Assembly (NCBI GenBank): GCA_019314105.1
Contig: JAFCZY010000004.1
Location: 1-19,841 of the forward strand
Source: Deltaproteobacteria bacterium
Lineage (GTDB): Bacteria; Desulfobacterota; Desulfobacteria; Desulfobacterales; Desulfobacteraceae
Reading direction: 5' to 3'
Length of the DNA: 19,841 nt
Shown piece by piece: positions 1-5,502 of this stretch; the first letter of the stretch is position 1; every line of letters starts with the position of its first letter. The notes beneath the pieces are model-generated. The model was not told the origin of the DNA. It made no database searches and saw nothing but the letters and a program-made list of their open reading frames with translations. The position numbers and the translations under genes are program-made.

Positions 1-282
1 TGAAATGGTCACAAGGGGACGTTCCATTTTCTCTATCCATTCGCGATATTCAATGGCTGTTTTTCCGGCAAGTTCATTTACATCAATTCCGGCACAAAAT
101 GCCTTGCCTGATCCTTTTAAAAGAATGACCCTGACCGATGAGTCTGAATCCAGCTCAATGAGTGCCTGATTCAGATCGGTAGCCATCTGGCTGCTAAAGG
201 TATTCATACTTTCAGGGCGGTTTAAGGTAAGTGTTGCAACATGATTTTCATTTGTTTCAATAATTACTTTTTCAAATTTCAT
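1..282 (-). CDS. Enoyl-CoA hydratase/isomerase (crotonase) family protein, N-terminal part only
   Basis: The gene runs off the left edge, and 94 codons from the start are present. The translation begins MKFEKVIIET and continues with the crotonase pattern: a beta-rich start, an 'LNRPE' turn near residues 20-26, and the 'KAFCAGIDVNEL' block near residues 61-72. The C-A-G backbone amides of that block contribute to the oxyanion hole that binds the acyl-CoA thioester. The ATG at 282 is preceded by an AAAGGACAAACC ribosome site, which supports the start. Crotonases hydrate, isomerise or otherwise process acyl-CoA thioesters in fatty-acid or aromatic-acid breakdown. The glutamates that decide the exact reaction lie in the missing part, so the substrate cannot be named. 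It lies downstream of the gamma-carbonic-anhydrase-like gene on the same strand, with a 113-bp gap, so co-transcription is possible but not shown. Confidence 0.85.
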   Translation of the reverse strand, partial: MKFEKVIIETNENHVATLTLNRPESMNTFSSQMATDLNQALIELDSDSSVRVILLKGSGKAFCAGIDVNELAGKTAIEYREWIEKMERPLVTIS

Positions 283-355
283 AATGGTTTGTCCTTTTTT
301 CCATAAGTATTCATCATATTTTTTTTAACGTAGCAGGTATACAGGGGAATGAAAA

Positions 356-397
356 GATCTGAAAATATTATTTTATTTTTATTTGGTTTCTGAGATC
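356..397 (-). terminator. Possible weak hairpin terminator after the gamma-carbonic-anhydrase gene
   Basis: GATCTGAAA (356-364) can pair with TTTCTGAGATC (387-397) with a two-base bulge, across an AT-rich loop. On the minus strand the hairpin is followed by TTTTCATT. It overlaps the stop codon of the 396-920 gene and the stem is AT-rich, so this is a low-confidence call. The remaining gap to 283 shows nothing else beyond the ribosome site of the crotonase gene. Confidence 0.25.
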
Positions 398-920
398 AGT
401 ATAGTTTTTCAAGTTTTTCAGGGTATTCGCGGGCAAGGTCAACATAAAGCTGTTTTCCATATGTCCAGAAATCTTTATGTTTTTGTTTGACATTTCCAAT
501 GATTTTAAACGGGACGCCACCAGTGATTTTTCCATCAGGAATGATGGTGTTCTGGGGAACGACACAGCCTTCAGCTATAATAGACCATGACCCAATGACA
601 ACATCAAACCCAATAACAGAGCCAATTCCGATGACGGCATGGTCTTTGATTTGCCTGCCGTGGATAATGGCCCCGTGACCGACGGTAACACTTTCTTCAA
701 GTATGAGGATACCATTGGGCCTGATATGGAGAATCGCATTCTCTTCTATGGCGGTTCCGGTTTCAATGATGATTTTACCATAATCTCCCCGGATAATGGC
801 ACCATGACCGATATAGCAATCGTCTTTTATGGTTACATCACCAATGACCCTGGCAGAATCGCTGATATAGGAATTTTCCCCAATTTGAGGGATTCTATCA
901 CCATATCGGTAAACCGCCAT
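396..920 (-). CDS. Gamma-carbonic-anhydrase-like hexapeptide-repeat protein (YrdA/PaaY type)
   Basis: This 174-aa cytosolic protein is built almost wholly of left-handed beta-helix hexapeptide repeats (runs such as VIGDVTI, CYIGHG, AVIGIG). It ends in a C-terminal helix rich in Lys, Tyr and Glu, as in the YrdA/PaaY/CaiE group. Three histidines in the family's zinc-ligand positions are visible: H65 in ILHIRP, and H82 and H87 in VGHGAIIHG. Length is normal for the family. Homologues form trimers with a metal site between subunits. Some have carbonic anhydrase or thioesterase activity, but many are untested, so the reaction is inferred only by family. The start at 920 has an AAAGGATAATAGT ribosome site that lies inside the end of the upstream IscU-like gene (stop at 925). 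The two genes are therefore probably co-transcribed and translationally coupled. Confidence 0.85.
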   Translation of the reverse strand: MAVYRYGDRIPQIGENSYISDSARVIGDVTIKDDCYIGHGAIIRGDYGKIIIETGTAIEENAILHIRPNGILILEESVTVGHGAIIHGRQIKDHAVIGIGSVIGFDVVIGSWSIIAEGCVVPQNTIIPDGKITGGVPFKIIGNVKQKHKDFWTYGKQLYVDLAREYPEKLEKLY

Positions 921-924
921 ACTA

Positions 925-1353
925 TTATCCTTTTTTAGTCATATAATTACTCAAAGCTTCCTGGACAGTTTGGGCGGCAAGGCTAGCACAATGCAAGTCC
1001 TTTTCAGGGAGTTTTCCGATAGTATTTAATACGGTTTCTTGTGTAATATTGGTAAGTTCATCAGGATCTTTGCCCAGAGTCAGTTCTGCTGCAAAAGAGC
1101 CTGCAATAGCACTTGAAGCACACCCGTTGGTAAAATAGGAGGCATCAGAAATCCGGTTATTTTTAAATTTTAAATAGATTTCCATGGTGTCACCGCATTC
1201 CCCTGTCACGCTTGCATGACCATCCGGATTTTCCATTTTTCCATTAAATTTTGGATTGCGCCATCGTTGAAATCCTTTTTCACCAAGTTCCTTCTTTGCA
1301 TCTTCAAATATTTCGTTTTGAAGGTTATCTAAAAATTTATCCAGGTTGTCCAT
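925..1353 (-). CDS. IscU/NifU N-terminal-type iron-sulfur cluster scaffold protein
   Basis: This 142-aa protein keeps the three scaffold cysteines of IscU/NifU: C53 in GECGDT (with D55 of the family), C78 in NGCASS, and C122 in DLHCASLA with the adjacent H121. These residues hold a nascent [2Fe-2S] or [4Fe-4S] cluster in known scaffolds. I place the start at 1353 (MDNLDKF), not the longer 1395 start, because a GGGAAGAG ribosome site sits just upstream and the longer version would overlap the FmdB-like gene. The upstream FmdB-like gene stops at 1356, two bases before this ATG, which implies one transcript. The sequence does not begin like canonical IscU and has about 30 extra N-terminal residues, so it is a paralogue type found in anaerobes. 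No IscS/NifS desulfurase is nearby. Compare the second scaffold-like gene at 4860-5255. Confidence 0.85.
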   Translation of the reverse strand: MDNLDKFLDNLQNEIFEDAKKELGEKGFQRWRNPKFNGKMENPDGHASVTGECGDTMEIYLKFKNNRISDASYFTNGCASSAIAGSFAAELTLGKDPDELTNITQETVLNTIGKLPEKDLHCASLAAQTVQEALSNYMTKKG

Positions 1354-1355
1354 GA

Positions 1356-1610
1356 TTAAAAGCTCTTCCCACAACAACTTCCCGGGCCGGCACAACCTTC
1401 AGCCTGGCCGGGGGAAGATCCGCAGCATGCTGTGTCTCCAAGACCGGGCATGCTGTTTTTGGCAGGCCCTGACATTGACGAATGGGCGGATATCTGCTTT
1501 GTCATGTTTGTACTGCCACATGATTTGCACGCAGGCTCATCCTGTTTTCCGATAATGAGGATTTCGTTTGGTTCACCGCAGTCCTCACATTTAAACTCAT
1601 AAAGGGGCAT
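1356..1610 (-). CDS. FmdB-type zinc-ribbon protein with a cysteine-rich tail
   Basis: This small protein (84 aa) has an N-terminal zinc ribbon typical of the FmdB regulatory protein family. It begins MPLYEFKCEDCG and has two CxxC knuckles at C8/C11 and C28/C31. The family was named for a formamidase-linked gene and is often found beside redox and metal-cofactor genes, but its biochemical role is not established. The C-terminal half is low-complexity, rich in Gly, Ser and Ala, and carries five further cysteines (C62, C63, C73, C79, C80) in two Cys-Cys pairs, which suggests metal or cluster handling. It is the first gene of the 1610-396 operon: a TATAAT box lies 28 bp upstream and an AAGGAG ribosome site at 1617-1622. 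It directly precedes the IscU-like gene, so a role in cluster assembly is a reasonable inference. Confidence 0.8.
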   Translation of the reverse strand: MPLYEFKCEDCGEPNEILIIGKQDEPACKSCGSTNMTKQISAHSSMSGPAKNSMPGLGDTACCGSSPGQAEGCAGPGSCCGKSF

Positions 1611-1637
1611 TTATTTCTCCTTAATTATGAAAGAATG

Positions 1638-1666
1638 ATTATAAGAAAAATACCCTGGCGCGTGAA
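1638..1666 (-). promoter_or_regulatory. Sigma70-type promoter for the FmdB-IscU-gCA operon
   Basis: On the minus strand TTCACG (1661-1666) and a perfect TATAAT (1638-1643) are separated by exactly 17 bases. The predicted start of transcription is near 1631, about 20 bases before the FmdB-like ATG at 1610. The -35 box matches 4 of 6 consensus positions. The promoter sits inside the terminator hairpin of the preceding operon, which is compact but not unusual. Confidence 0.55.
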
Positions 1667-1687
1667 CGGGCAGTTATACGACAGGGT
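1652..1687. terminator. Hairpin terminator of the NifX/MinD (ORP-like) operon
   Basis: ACCCTG (1652-1657) pairs with CAGGGT (1682-1687), and CGT (1661-1663) with ACG (1678-1680) extends the stem after a small internal loop. On the minus strand it is followed by ATTTTTCTT, and on the plus strand by GCTTTTTATT, so it could work in either direction. It lies 25 bp beyond the stop at 1712 of the last gene of the operon, where a terminator is expected. Confidence 0.6.
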
Positions 1688-1711
1688 GCTTTTTATTCAT
1701 ACTTTAATAGT

Positions 1712-2071
1712 TTACCAGTGACCGTCTTTGTTGGCATTCTCGGCATAGACAACATTGCCCTGTTTAAACTTCTGTACCACATCGATTATCCGACCACTTT
1801 GATCATTTGCCACCTTTACACCGGCAGCTTCCAGGGTTGAAAAGGCATTGGGTCCGCAGAATCCTGTCAGCAAAATCTCTGCTTCCTTCTCACTGACCAT
1901 TGCCGCAGCCTGAGTGCCGGCGCCTTTGAATGAATTTTTATTTTCATCATTATCAAATGCTTCAAATTCAAGTGTTTCCGTATCTATAATAAGGATATAC
2001 GCAGCCCTTCCAAATCTTGGATCGACTTGGGACTCCAGCGTATTTCCCTGTGATGTAACCGCTATCTTCAT
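1712..2071 (-). CDS. NifX/NifB C-terminal-type (dinitrogenase Fe-Mo cofactor family) protein, ORP-like
   Basis: This 119-aa protein has the single-domain ribonuclease-H-like fold family of NifX, NifY and the NifB C-terminus. Its signature features are the start MKIAVTSQGNTLESQVDPRFGRA, the central 'LLTGFCGPNAF' turn and the 'AGVKV' strand. Members bind Fe-Mo-type or other Mo/Fe-S clusters. The length matches the ~117-aa orange protein (ORP) of Desulfovibrio, which binds a Mo-Cu-S cluster. The neighbourhood (a second NifX-like gene, two Fe-S MinD ATPases and a sigma54 promoter) also matches the ORP locus, so an ORP equivalent is the best guess. No nitrogenase gene is in the window, so a role in nitrogen fixation is not supported. 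It is the last gene of the operon, 24 bp after the previous stop, with an AAAGGAG ribosome site. Confidence 0.85.
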   Translation of the reverse strand: MKIAVTSQGNTLESQVDPRFGRAAYILIIDTETLEFEAFDNDENKNSFKGAGTQAAAMVSEKEAEILLTGFCGPNAFSTLEAAGVKVANDQSGRIIDVVQKFKQGNVVYAENANKDGHW

Positions 2072-2095
2072 TTTAGTGTTCTCCTTTACAACTTA

Positions 2096-2482
2096 TTACA
2101 TTTGTCCGCCGCCACCGCCGCAGACTTGATCATTTGTGATCTCTTGCAACTTGCCTGCAATAAGATCCATTACCACAGGTTCTATTTCCGCCCGCTGGTC
2201 ATCATGATATACATCAATACCCACCTGTTTAAATCCCATCAAAGGCCGCATGCCGATACCGCCGACAACCAATGCGGTTACTCTGTTATCAGACAGGAGG
2301 TTGACCGGTACCATACAACCGCCCTGAGCATGTTCCTGGTTCTGGAGAATAGATACGTCTTTGATTTCACCGTCTTCCACGTCAATAAAAGTAAATACGT
2401 CACAATGTCCGAAATGTCCAGATCTTGTTCCGTCAAGTCCGCCCTGACCGTTTGAAGGGATTGCTATCCTTCCGTTTTTCAT
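2096..2482 (-). CDS. NifX/NifB-type cofactor-binding protein with a Gly-rich C-terminus
   Basis: This 128-aa member of the dinitrogenase iron-molybdenum cofactor biosynthesis family is a paralogue of the next gene downstream (1712-2071). Family signs are the start GRIAIPSNGQGG, the 'RSGHFGHCDVFTFIDV' segment near residues 21-36, and the 'VVGGIGMRPLMGF' block near 72-84. It ends in a short VCGGGGGQM tail, which is also seen in MTH1175-like proteins next to Mrp/MinD ATPases. His24, His27 and Cys28 are possible cluster or metal contacts, inferred from position only. It lies 13 bp downstream of the second MinD-like ATPase and has an AGGAGTG ribosome site, so it is part of the same operon. Its likely job is to carry or insert a metal-sulfur cofactor together with the two ATPases. 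Confidence 0.83.
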   Translation of the reverse strand: MKNGRIAIPSNGQGGLDGTRSGHFGHCDVFTFIDVEDGEIKDVSILQNQEHAQGGCMVPVNLLSDNRVTALVVGGIGMRPLMGFKQVGIDVYHDDQRAEIEPVVMDLIAGKLQEITNDQVCGGGGGQM

Positions 2483-2495
2483 AATTTAATCACTC

Positions 2496-3413
2496 CTATA
2501 AATGTTGCATTATATTATTGGTCACAGGATTTTTAAATTCCGGCCGGGACAGAATATTGTCCCAAACCTGCCGCACTTCAATACTGGCCTGTGAATCTTC
2601 GTTGTATTCAAAAATAGTTTTTGCCTGGATCATGGATTCCGTAAAGGTCTGGTCAAATGAAATTTTACCCACAACGGCGATGTCACTCTCTCTGGCAAGT
2701 GTCTCAATTTTTTTTGTTTGATCCGGATTAAGATCATATTTATTGATGCAGACCATGGCGGGGATGTTAAAATGTCTGGAAAGTTGTCCGACTCTTTCCA
2801 TGTCATGGATACCTGAAACCGTTGGTTCTGCAATGATCAGTAAGGCTGTTGCCTGGCCGATGGAGGCAATGACAGGGCATCCGATACCCGGAGGGCCGTC
2901 TGTTAGAATCAGATCAAGGTTTTTATCCTTTGCAATTTTTCTTGCTTCCTGTCGGACAAGGGCCACAAGCTTGCCTGAATTTTCCTGGGCAATGCCGAGC
3001 CTTGCATGGACCATGGGACCAAGTCTTGTCTCTGAAATATACCATTGTCCGCAAACAACTTCCGGAAAATCAATGGCCTGTTCCGGGCATAGATCAACGC
3101 AAACCCCGCACCCTTCGCATTCAATGGTATCAACTTCAAAGGTGTTTGTATCAGCATCAAATTTGACAGCATCAAACCTGCAAACCTCAAGACATCGACC
3201 GCACTGGGTGCATTCGTCAGGCTTGATCACTGCTTCATTACCACCTTTAAACTCCGATGAAAATTTAAAATCAGGTTTTAAAATCAGGTGAAGATCTGCC
3301 GCATCAACATCGGCATCACAAAACACCCTATTCTCAGCCAGTGAGGCAAAAGCTGCTGTAATGCTTGTTTTTCCTGTGCCGCCTTTTCCACTTAAAATAA
3401 CCAGCTCTCTCAT
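2496..3413 (-). CDS. MinD/ParA-superfamily ATPase with two inserted 4Fe-4S motifs (second of pair)
   Basis: This 305-aa cytosolic P-loop ATPase opens with a deviant Walker A, GKGGTGKT at residues 9-16, typical of MinD/Mrp/NifH-like enzymes. The 'TDGPPGIGCPV' motif lies near residues 171-181. Between them is an inserted bacterial ferredoxin domain with two CxxCxxCxxxC sets: C68/C71/C74/C78 and C99/C102/C105/C109. Proteins of this build (DVU2103/DVU2104 type in Desulfovibrio vulgaris, as I recall) belong to the ORP complex, which has been linked to septum placement. Mrp/Nbp35 relatives instead carry Fe-S clusters, so cofactor delivery is the other main possibility. Its ATG overlaps the stop of the upstream paralogue by 4 bp, with a GGGAGGA ribosome site inside that gene, so translation of the pair is probably coupled and stoichiometric. 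Confidence 0.9.
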   Translation of the reverse strand: MRELVILSGKGGTGKTSITAAFASLAENRVFCDADVDAADLHLILKPDFKFSSEFKGGNEAVIKPDECTQCGRCLEVCRFDAVKFDADTNTFEVDTIECEGCGVCVDLCPEQAIDFPEVVCGQWYISETRLGPMVHARLGIAQENSGKLVALVRQEARKIAKDKNLDLILTDGPPGIGCPVIASIGQATALLIIAEPTVSGIHDMERVGQLSRHFNIPAMVCINKYDLNPDQTKKIETLARESDIAVVGKISFDQTFTESMIQAKTIFEYNEDSQASIEVRQVWDNILSRPEFKNPVTNNIMQHL

Positions 3414-4264
3414 TTGTTTTGTCCTCCCTTTTCCACCAATTGCTCTATTTTCCTGAACAGGTCTTGAAATTTAACTTTATACTCAGGGAGCTTGTCCACA
3501 ACCATTTGACCTTTGGAGTAAATGCGTGCAATTTTTTTGTCAAAAGGGATTTCCATGAGGATGGGCAGATGTTCTTTTTGGGCATAGTGTTTAACATCAT
3601 CATTGCCCAGGCCTGCCCGGTTAATGACAAGTCCGTGGGGTATGTCAAGAATCCTCACGGTTTCAACGGCAAGCTTCAGATCATGAAGGCCAAAAGGGGT
3701 GGGTTCGGTTACCAGAAGGATAAAATCGGCGTTATTCATTGCTGCAATGACCGGGCATGAGGTTCCGGGAGGGGCATCAATAATGGTGACACGGTTTGGA
3801 TCAGTATAGGACCTTACTTTTTTAATAATAGGGGGCGCCATGACCTGTCCAACTTCTAATCGACCATGAATAAAAGAGATACCCCTTGCTGTCCCATGTT
3901 CAATTTCACCCAGGGACCGTTCTTTTTCAATGACGGCATTTTCAGGACAGACCTCAAAGCAGCCGCCACATGAATGGCAGAGATTCTCAAAGGTGAGGAC
4001 ATCTTTTTTTAAAACAGCAATGGCACCATATCTGCAAATGTCCATGCATTTTTTACAAAAGGTACATTTTTCAAGATCAATTTTTGGTACAGGGGCAATA
4101 ACCTGTTCTTTTTTGTCTATTACCGGATTTATAAAAAGATGTGAGTTGGGTTCTTCAACATCACAGTCTAAAAGTTGTACCTCCTGATCAATAGAGAGTG
4201 CAAGGTTGGTAGAGACAGTTGTTTTTCCGGTGCCTCCCTTACCGCTTGCAATACTGATTATCAT
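3410..4264 (-). CDS. MinD/ParA-superfamily ATPase with two inserted 4Fe-4S motifs (first of pair)
   Basis: This 284-aa paralogue of the next gene has the same design. It has a deviant Walker A, GKGGTGKT (residues 8-15), an inserted two-cluster ferredoxin with C67/C70/C73/C77 and C96/C99/C102/C106, and a 'DAPPGTSCPV' switch motif at 163-172. The two proteins are clearly related but diverged (for instance GIGCPV versus GTSCPV), which fits a heterodimer like other paired MinD/Nbp35 ATPases. Bound clusters together with ATP hydrolysis suggest redox- or cluster-gated assembly. The start at 4264 shares one base with the stop of the upstream receiver-like gene, and the 3' end overlaps the downstream ATPase by 4 bp. 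Equivalent gene pairs occur in the anaerobe-specific ORP operons. The exact client is unknown. Confidence 0.9.
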   Translation of the reverse strand: MIISIASGKGGTGKTTVSTNLALSIDQEVQLLDCDVEEPNSHLFINPVIDKKEQVIAPVPKIDLEKCTFCKKCMDICRYGAIAVLKKDVLTFENLCHSCGGCFEVCPENAVIEKERSLGEIEHGTARGISFIHGRLEVGQVMAPPIIKKVRSYTDPNRVTIIDAPPGTSCPVIAAMNNADFILLVTEPTPFGLHDLKLAVETVRILDIPHGLVINRAGLGNDDVKHYAQKEHLPILMEIPFDKKIARIYSKGQMVVDKLPEYKVKFQDLFRKIEQLVEKGGQNK

Positions 4265-4668
4265 CAGATCCGTTCTCCTTTGGGGTTACTTGTTTTGCCG
4301 GCAATCCGGGCAATGCGGTTTATGTGATCCAAGAGATCCCGGGCCTGTTTTTTACCCGGTACCACTGGAAACTGCATCAGGACGCCCAGACCTTCATAGG
4401 TTTCATGAAAATCCTCATGAGACAATGCGCTTAAAACCACACTATCCATCATGGCATTTTTAAACAGGACTTTTTCGATAAGGTCTCTCCCTGTTGTATC
4501 CGGCAGATGTTCCTCAGTGATGAACAGGTTAAACTCTTTTTCGGAAAGCAGTGAAAGAGCATTCTGTGCCGAATCTGTCCAATCAGTGGTTATTTTAATA
4601 TCCGAAAATGCCGTTTCAAGTTCTTTAAAAACGGTTCTTTCCCGGCCTACCAGCAGTACATGAATCAT
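4264..4668 (-). CDS. Degenerate response-regulator receiver-like protein (pseudo-receiver)
   Basis: This 134-aa protein has the alternating beta/alpha pattern of a receiver domain: 'IHVLLVGRE' as strand 1, 'FNLFITEEHLPDTTGRDLI' as strand 3 with the following loop, and 'DSVVLSAL' as strand 4. In normal receivers the phosphorylated Asp sits four residues before the Pro of this loop. Here that place is E52 (E-E-H-L-P), and the acidic pair at the end of strand 1 is replaced by Gly-Arg-Glu. It is therefore unlikely to be phosphorylated in the usual way, and Glu could mimic a constantly phosphorylated state. There is no output domain. It is the first gene after the sigma54 promoter, with an AAAGGAG ribosome site, and overlaps the first MinD-like ATPase by one base. 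A partner or regulator of the ATPases is a reasonable inference. Confidence 0.7.
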   Translation of the reverse strand: MIHVLLVGRERTVFKELETAFSDIKITTDWTDSAQNALSLLSEKEFNLFITEEHLPDTTGRDLIEKVLFKNAMMDSVVLSALSHEDFHETYEGLGVLMQFPVVPGKKQARDLLDHINRIARIAGKTSNPKGERI

Positions 4669-4711
4669 ATATGTTTTTTCTCCTTTAAATTTATTTGTTC
4701 ATTTTGCGATC

Positions 4712-4727
4712 TGCAAGCCATGTGCCA
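4712..4727 (-). promoter_or_regulatory. Sigma54 (-24/-12) promoter of the ORP-like operon
   Basis: The minus strand reads TGGCACATGGCTTGCA. Against the sigma54 consensus TGGCACG-N4-TTGCW only the base after TGGCAC differs, and the spacing between the essential GG and GC is exact. Transcription should start near 4701, giving a leader of about 33 bases before the ATG at 4668. The D. vulgaris orp operons are known to be sigma54-dependent, which agrees. Confidence 0.85.
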
Positions 4728-4761
4728 TGATGAATAATAAAACAAATTTTGATTGATAAAG

Positions 4762-4788
4762 TAATAATTTAAGCATGTTATATTATTA
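4762..4788. promoter_or_regulatory. Imperfect palindrome, candidate activator site for the ORP-like sigma54 promoter
   Basis: TAATAATTTAA (4762-4772) and TTATATTATTA (4778-4788) form an 11-bp inverted repeat with one mismatch around a GCATG centre. It is centred about 50 bp upstream of the -24 element, within the range used by some sigma54 activators. Part of it (4763-4780) recurs almost unchanged upstream of the second sigma54 promoter at 5335-5352. The DNA is AT-rich, so the palindrome alone would be weak evidence; the recurrence makes it more convincing. Confidence 0.5.
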
Positions 4789-4818
4789 ATCAAAGGGGTT
4801 GATGTTTGAAGAATAAGG

Positions 4819-4844
4819 ATATGGTCGCGATTACGCGACCATAT
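4819..4844. terminator. Perfect 11-bp hairpin, probable terminator of the 4860-5255 gene
   Basis: ATATGGTCGCG (4819-4829) and CGCGACCATAT (4834-4844) are exact inverted repeats around an ATTA loop. The hairpin lies 15 bp beyond the stop at 4860. There is no good T-run on the minus-strand side (ATCCTTATTC follows), so it may be a weak or factor-assisted terminator or an insulator that keeps transcription out of the downstream sigma54 control region. Confidence 0.55.
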
Positions 4845-4859
4845 GAATCGTTTTCCATT

Positions 4860-5255
4860 TCACGCTTTTCCAGATGTTAAATCAGCCAGAGCCAGGTATA
4901 GTGCGCCAACTGCAAGCTCAGCACAATGGAAATGATCTTCGGGAAGTGTTTCTAAAAAATCGTTTATCTGATCGGGAGAAATAGTCCATGCTGTTTCAAT
5001 GGATTTCCCTTTGACAAACCGCACAAGCGCGTTGCAGCAAGCTGTTGTATTCATGCAACCCTGGACACAAAAAGAGGCAAATTTAATAATATTATCTTTG
5101 CGGGTTAAGAAAAATTCCACTGTATCTCCACAGTCTCCTGTTCTTTTTCCATATCCGTCAGGATTGGTAACTCTTTCAATCCAGTCTGTTCTTAATGCCA
5201 TCTCTATATATGTTAAAGAATGGTCTTGTAAAAAATCTGTAGTATTGTGATACAT
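4860..5255 (-). CDS. IscU/NifU N-terminal-like scaffold protein behind its own sigma54 promoter
   Basis: This 131-aa protein has the scaffold signature of the IscU/NifU family: C42 in GDCGDT with D44, C67 in QGCMNT, and C111 in HFHCAEL next to H110. Additional cysteines at C63, C73 and C74 make the central loop unusually thiol-rich (CVQGCMNTTACC). It resembles the 925-1353 protein in motif order but is a separate, diverged paralogue. It would hold a transient Fe-S or mixed-metal cluster for transfer. An AAGGGA ribosome site precedes the start. It is apparently monocistronic, with a hairpin after its stop and a sigma54-type promoter at 5293-5308. It shares an upstream element with the ORP-like operon, so it may supply clusters to that operon's ferredoxin-type ATPases or NifX-like proteins. 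No desulfurase is adjacent. Confidence 0.8.
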   Translation of the reverse strand: MYHNTTDFLQDHSLTYIEMALRTDWIERVTNPDGYGKRTGDCGDTVEFFLTRKDNIIKFASFCVQGCMNTTACCNALVRFVKGKSIETAWTISPDQINDFLETLPEDHFHCAELAVGALYLALADLTSGKA

Positions 5256-5292
5256 TATTGTTCAGTCCCTTAAAAAAAATATAAACAAATAA

Positions 5293-5308
5293 AGCAAAGA
5301 CTATGCCA
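5293..5308 (-). promoter_or_regulatory. Sigma54 (-24/-12) promoter of the NifU-like gene
   Basis: The minus strand reads TGGCATAGTCTTTGCT. The GG and GC pairs are exactly spaced, and all consensus positions of TGGCACG-N4-TTGCW match except the two bases after TGGCA. Transcription would start near 5283, about 28 bases before the ATG at 5255. Confidence 0.7.
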
Positions 5309-5334
5309 AAACAGAGGCAAGAGACTCGATAGAT

Positions 5335-5352
5335 AATAATTTAATCATTTTA
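5335..5352. promoter_or_regulatory. Second copy of the sigma54-associated upstream element
   Basis: AATAATTTAATCATTTTA differs at two of 18 positions from AATAATTTAAGCATGTTA at 4763-4780. Each lies upstream of a sigma54 promoter on the same strand and in the same orientation. The offset from the GG of the -24 box is about 27 bp here and about 36-37 bp at the other promoter, a difference close to one DNA turn. It is a candidate half-site for a common enhancer-binding protein. Confidence 0.45.
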
Positions 5353-5440
5353 ACGGGTTAGGAAATAAGAGGGATTTGAAAACAGATATTGACGTATAAA
5401 ATATCGCAAAAAAGCGACACTTCTTGTTGCGGATTATATC

Positions 5441-5469
5441 TTGACATCTTTATTATTATAGGATTTAAA
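5441..5469 (+). promoter_or_regulatory. Sigma70-type promoter of mlaC
   Basis: A perfect TTGACA (5441-5446) is followed after 17 bases by TTTAAA (5464-5469), which matches 4 of 6 consensus -10 positions. Transcription would begin near 5476, giving a short leader before the ATG at 5503 and the GAGGAG ribosome site at 5494-5499. Confidence 0.55.
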
Positions 5470-5502
5470 GTATTCATCATGTATAAAAGAAAAGAGGAGC
5501 CA

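Noticed and set aside
1354..1395. Longer start for the IscU-like protein (156 aa)
   Set aside because: It overlaps the FmdB-like gene, and the added residues are encoded by that gene's Cys-rich tail in another frame.
1712..2482. Nitrogen-fixation gene cluster
   Set aside because: The NifX/NifB-type proteins are the only sign. No nifHDK, nifEN or NifB radical-SAM domain is present, and the surrounding genes are of the ORP type.
2743..3291. Long open frame on the plus strand opposite the second MinD-like ATPase
   Set aside because: It is the reverse-complement shadow of a well-supported ATPase gene. It lacks a ribosome site and any recognisable protein pattern.
5389..5502. Longer start for mlaC giving a 239-aa protein
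   Set aside because: It would put 38 residues before a clear signal peptide. The GAGGAG site and promoter position favour the ATG at 5503.
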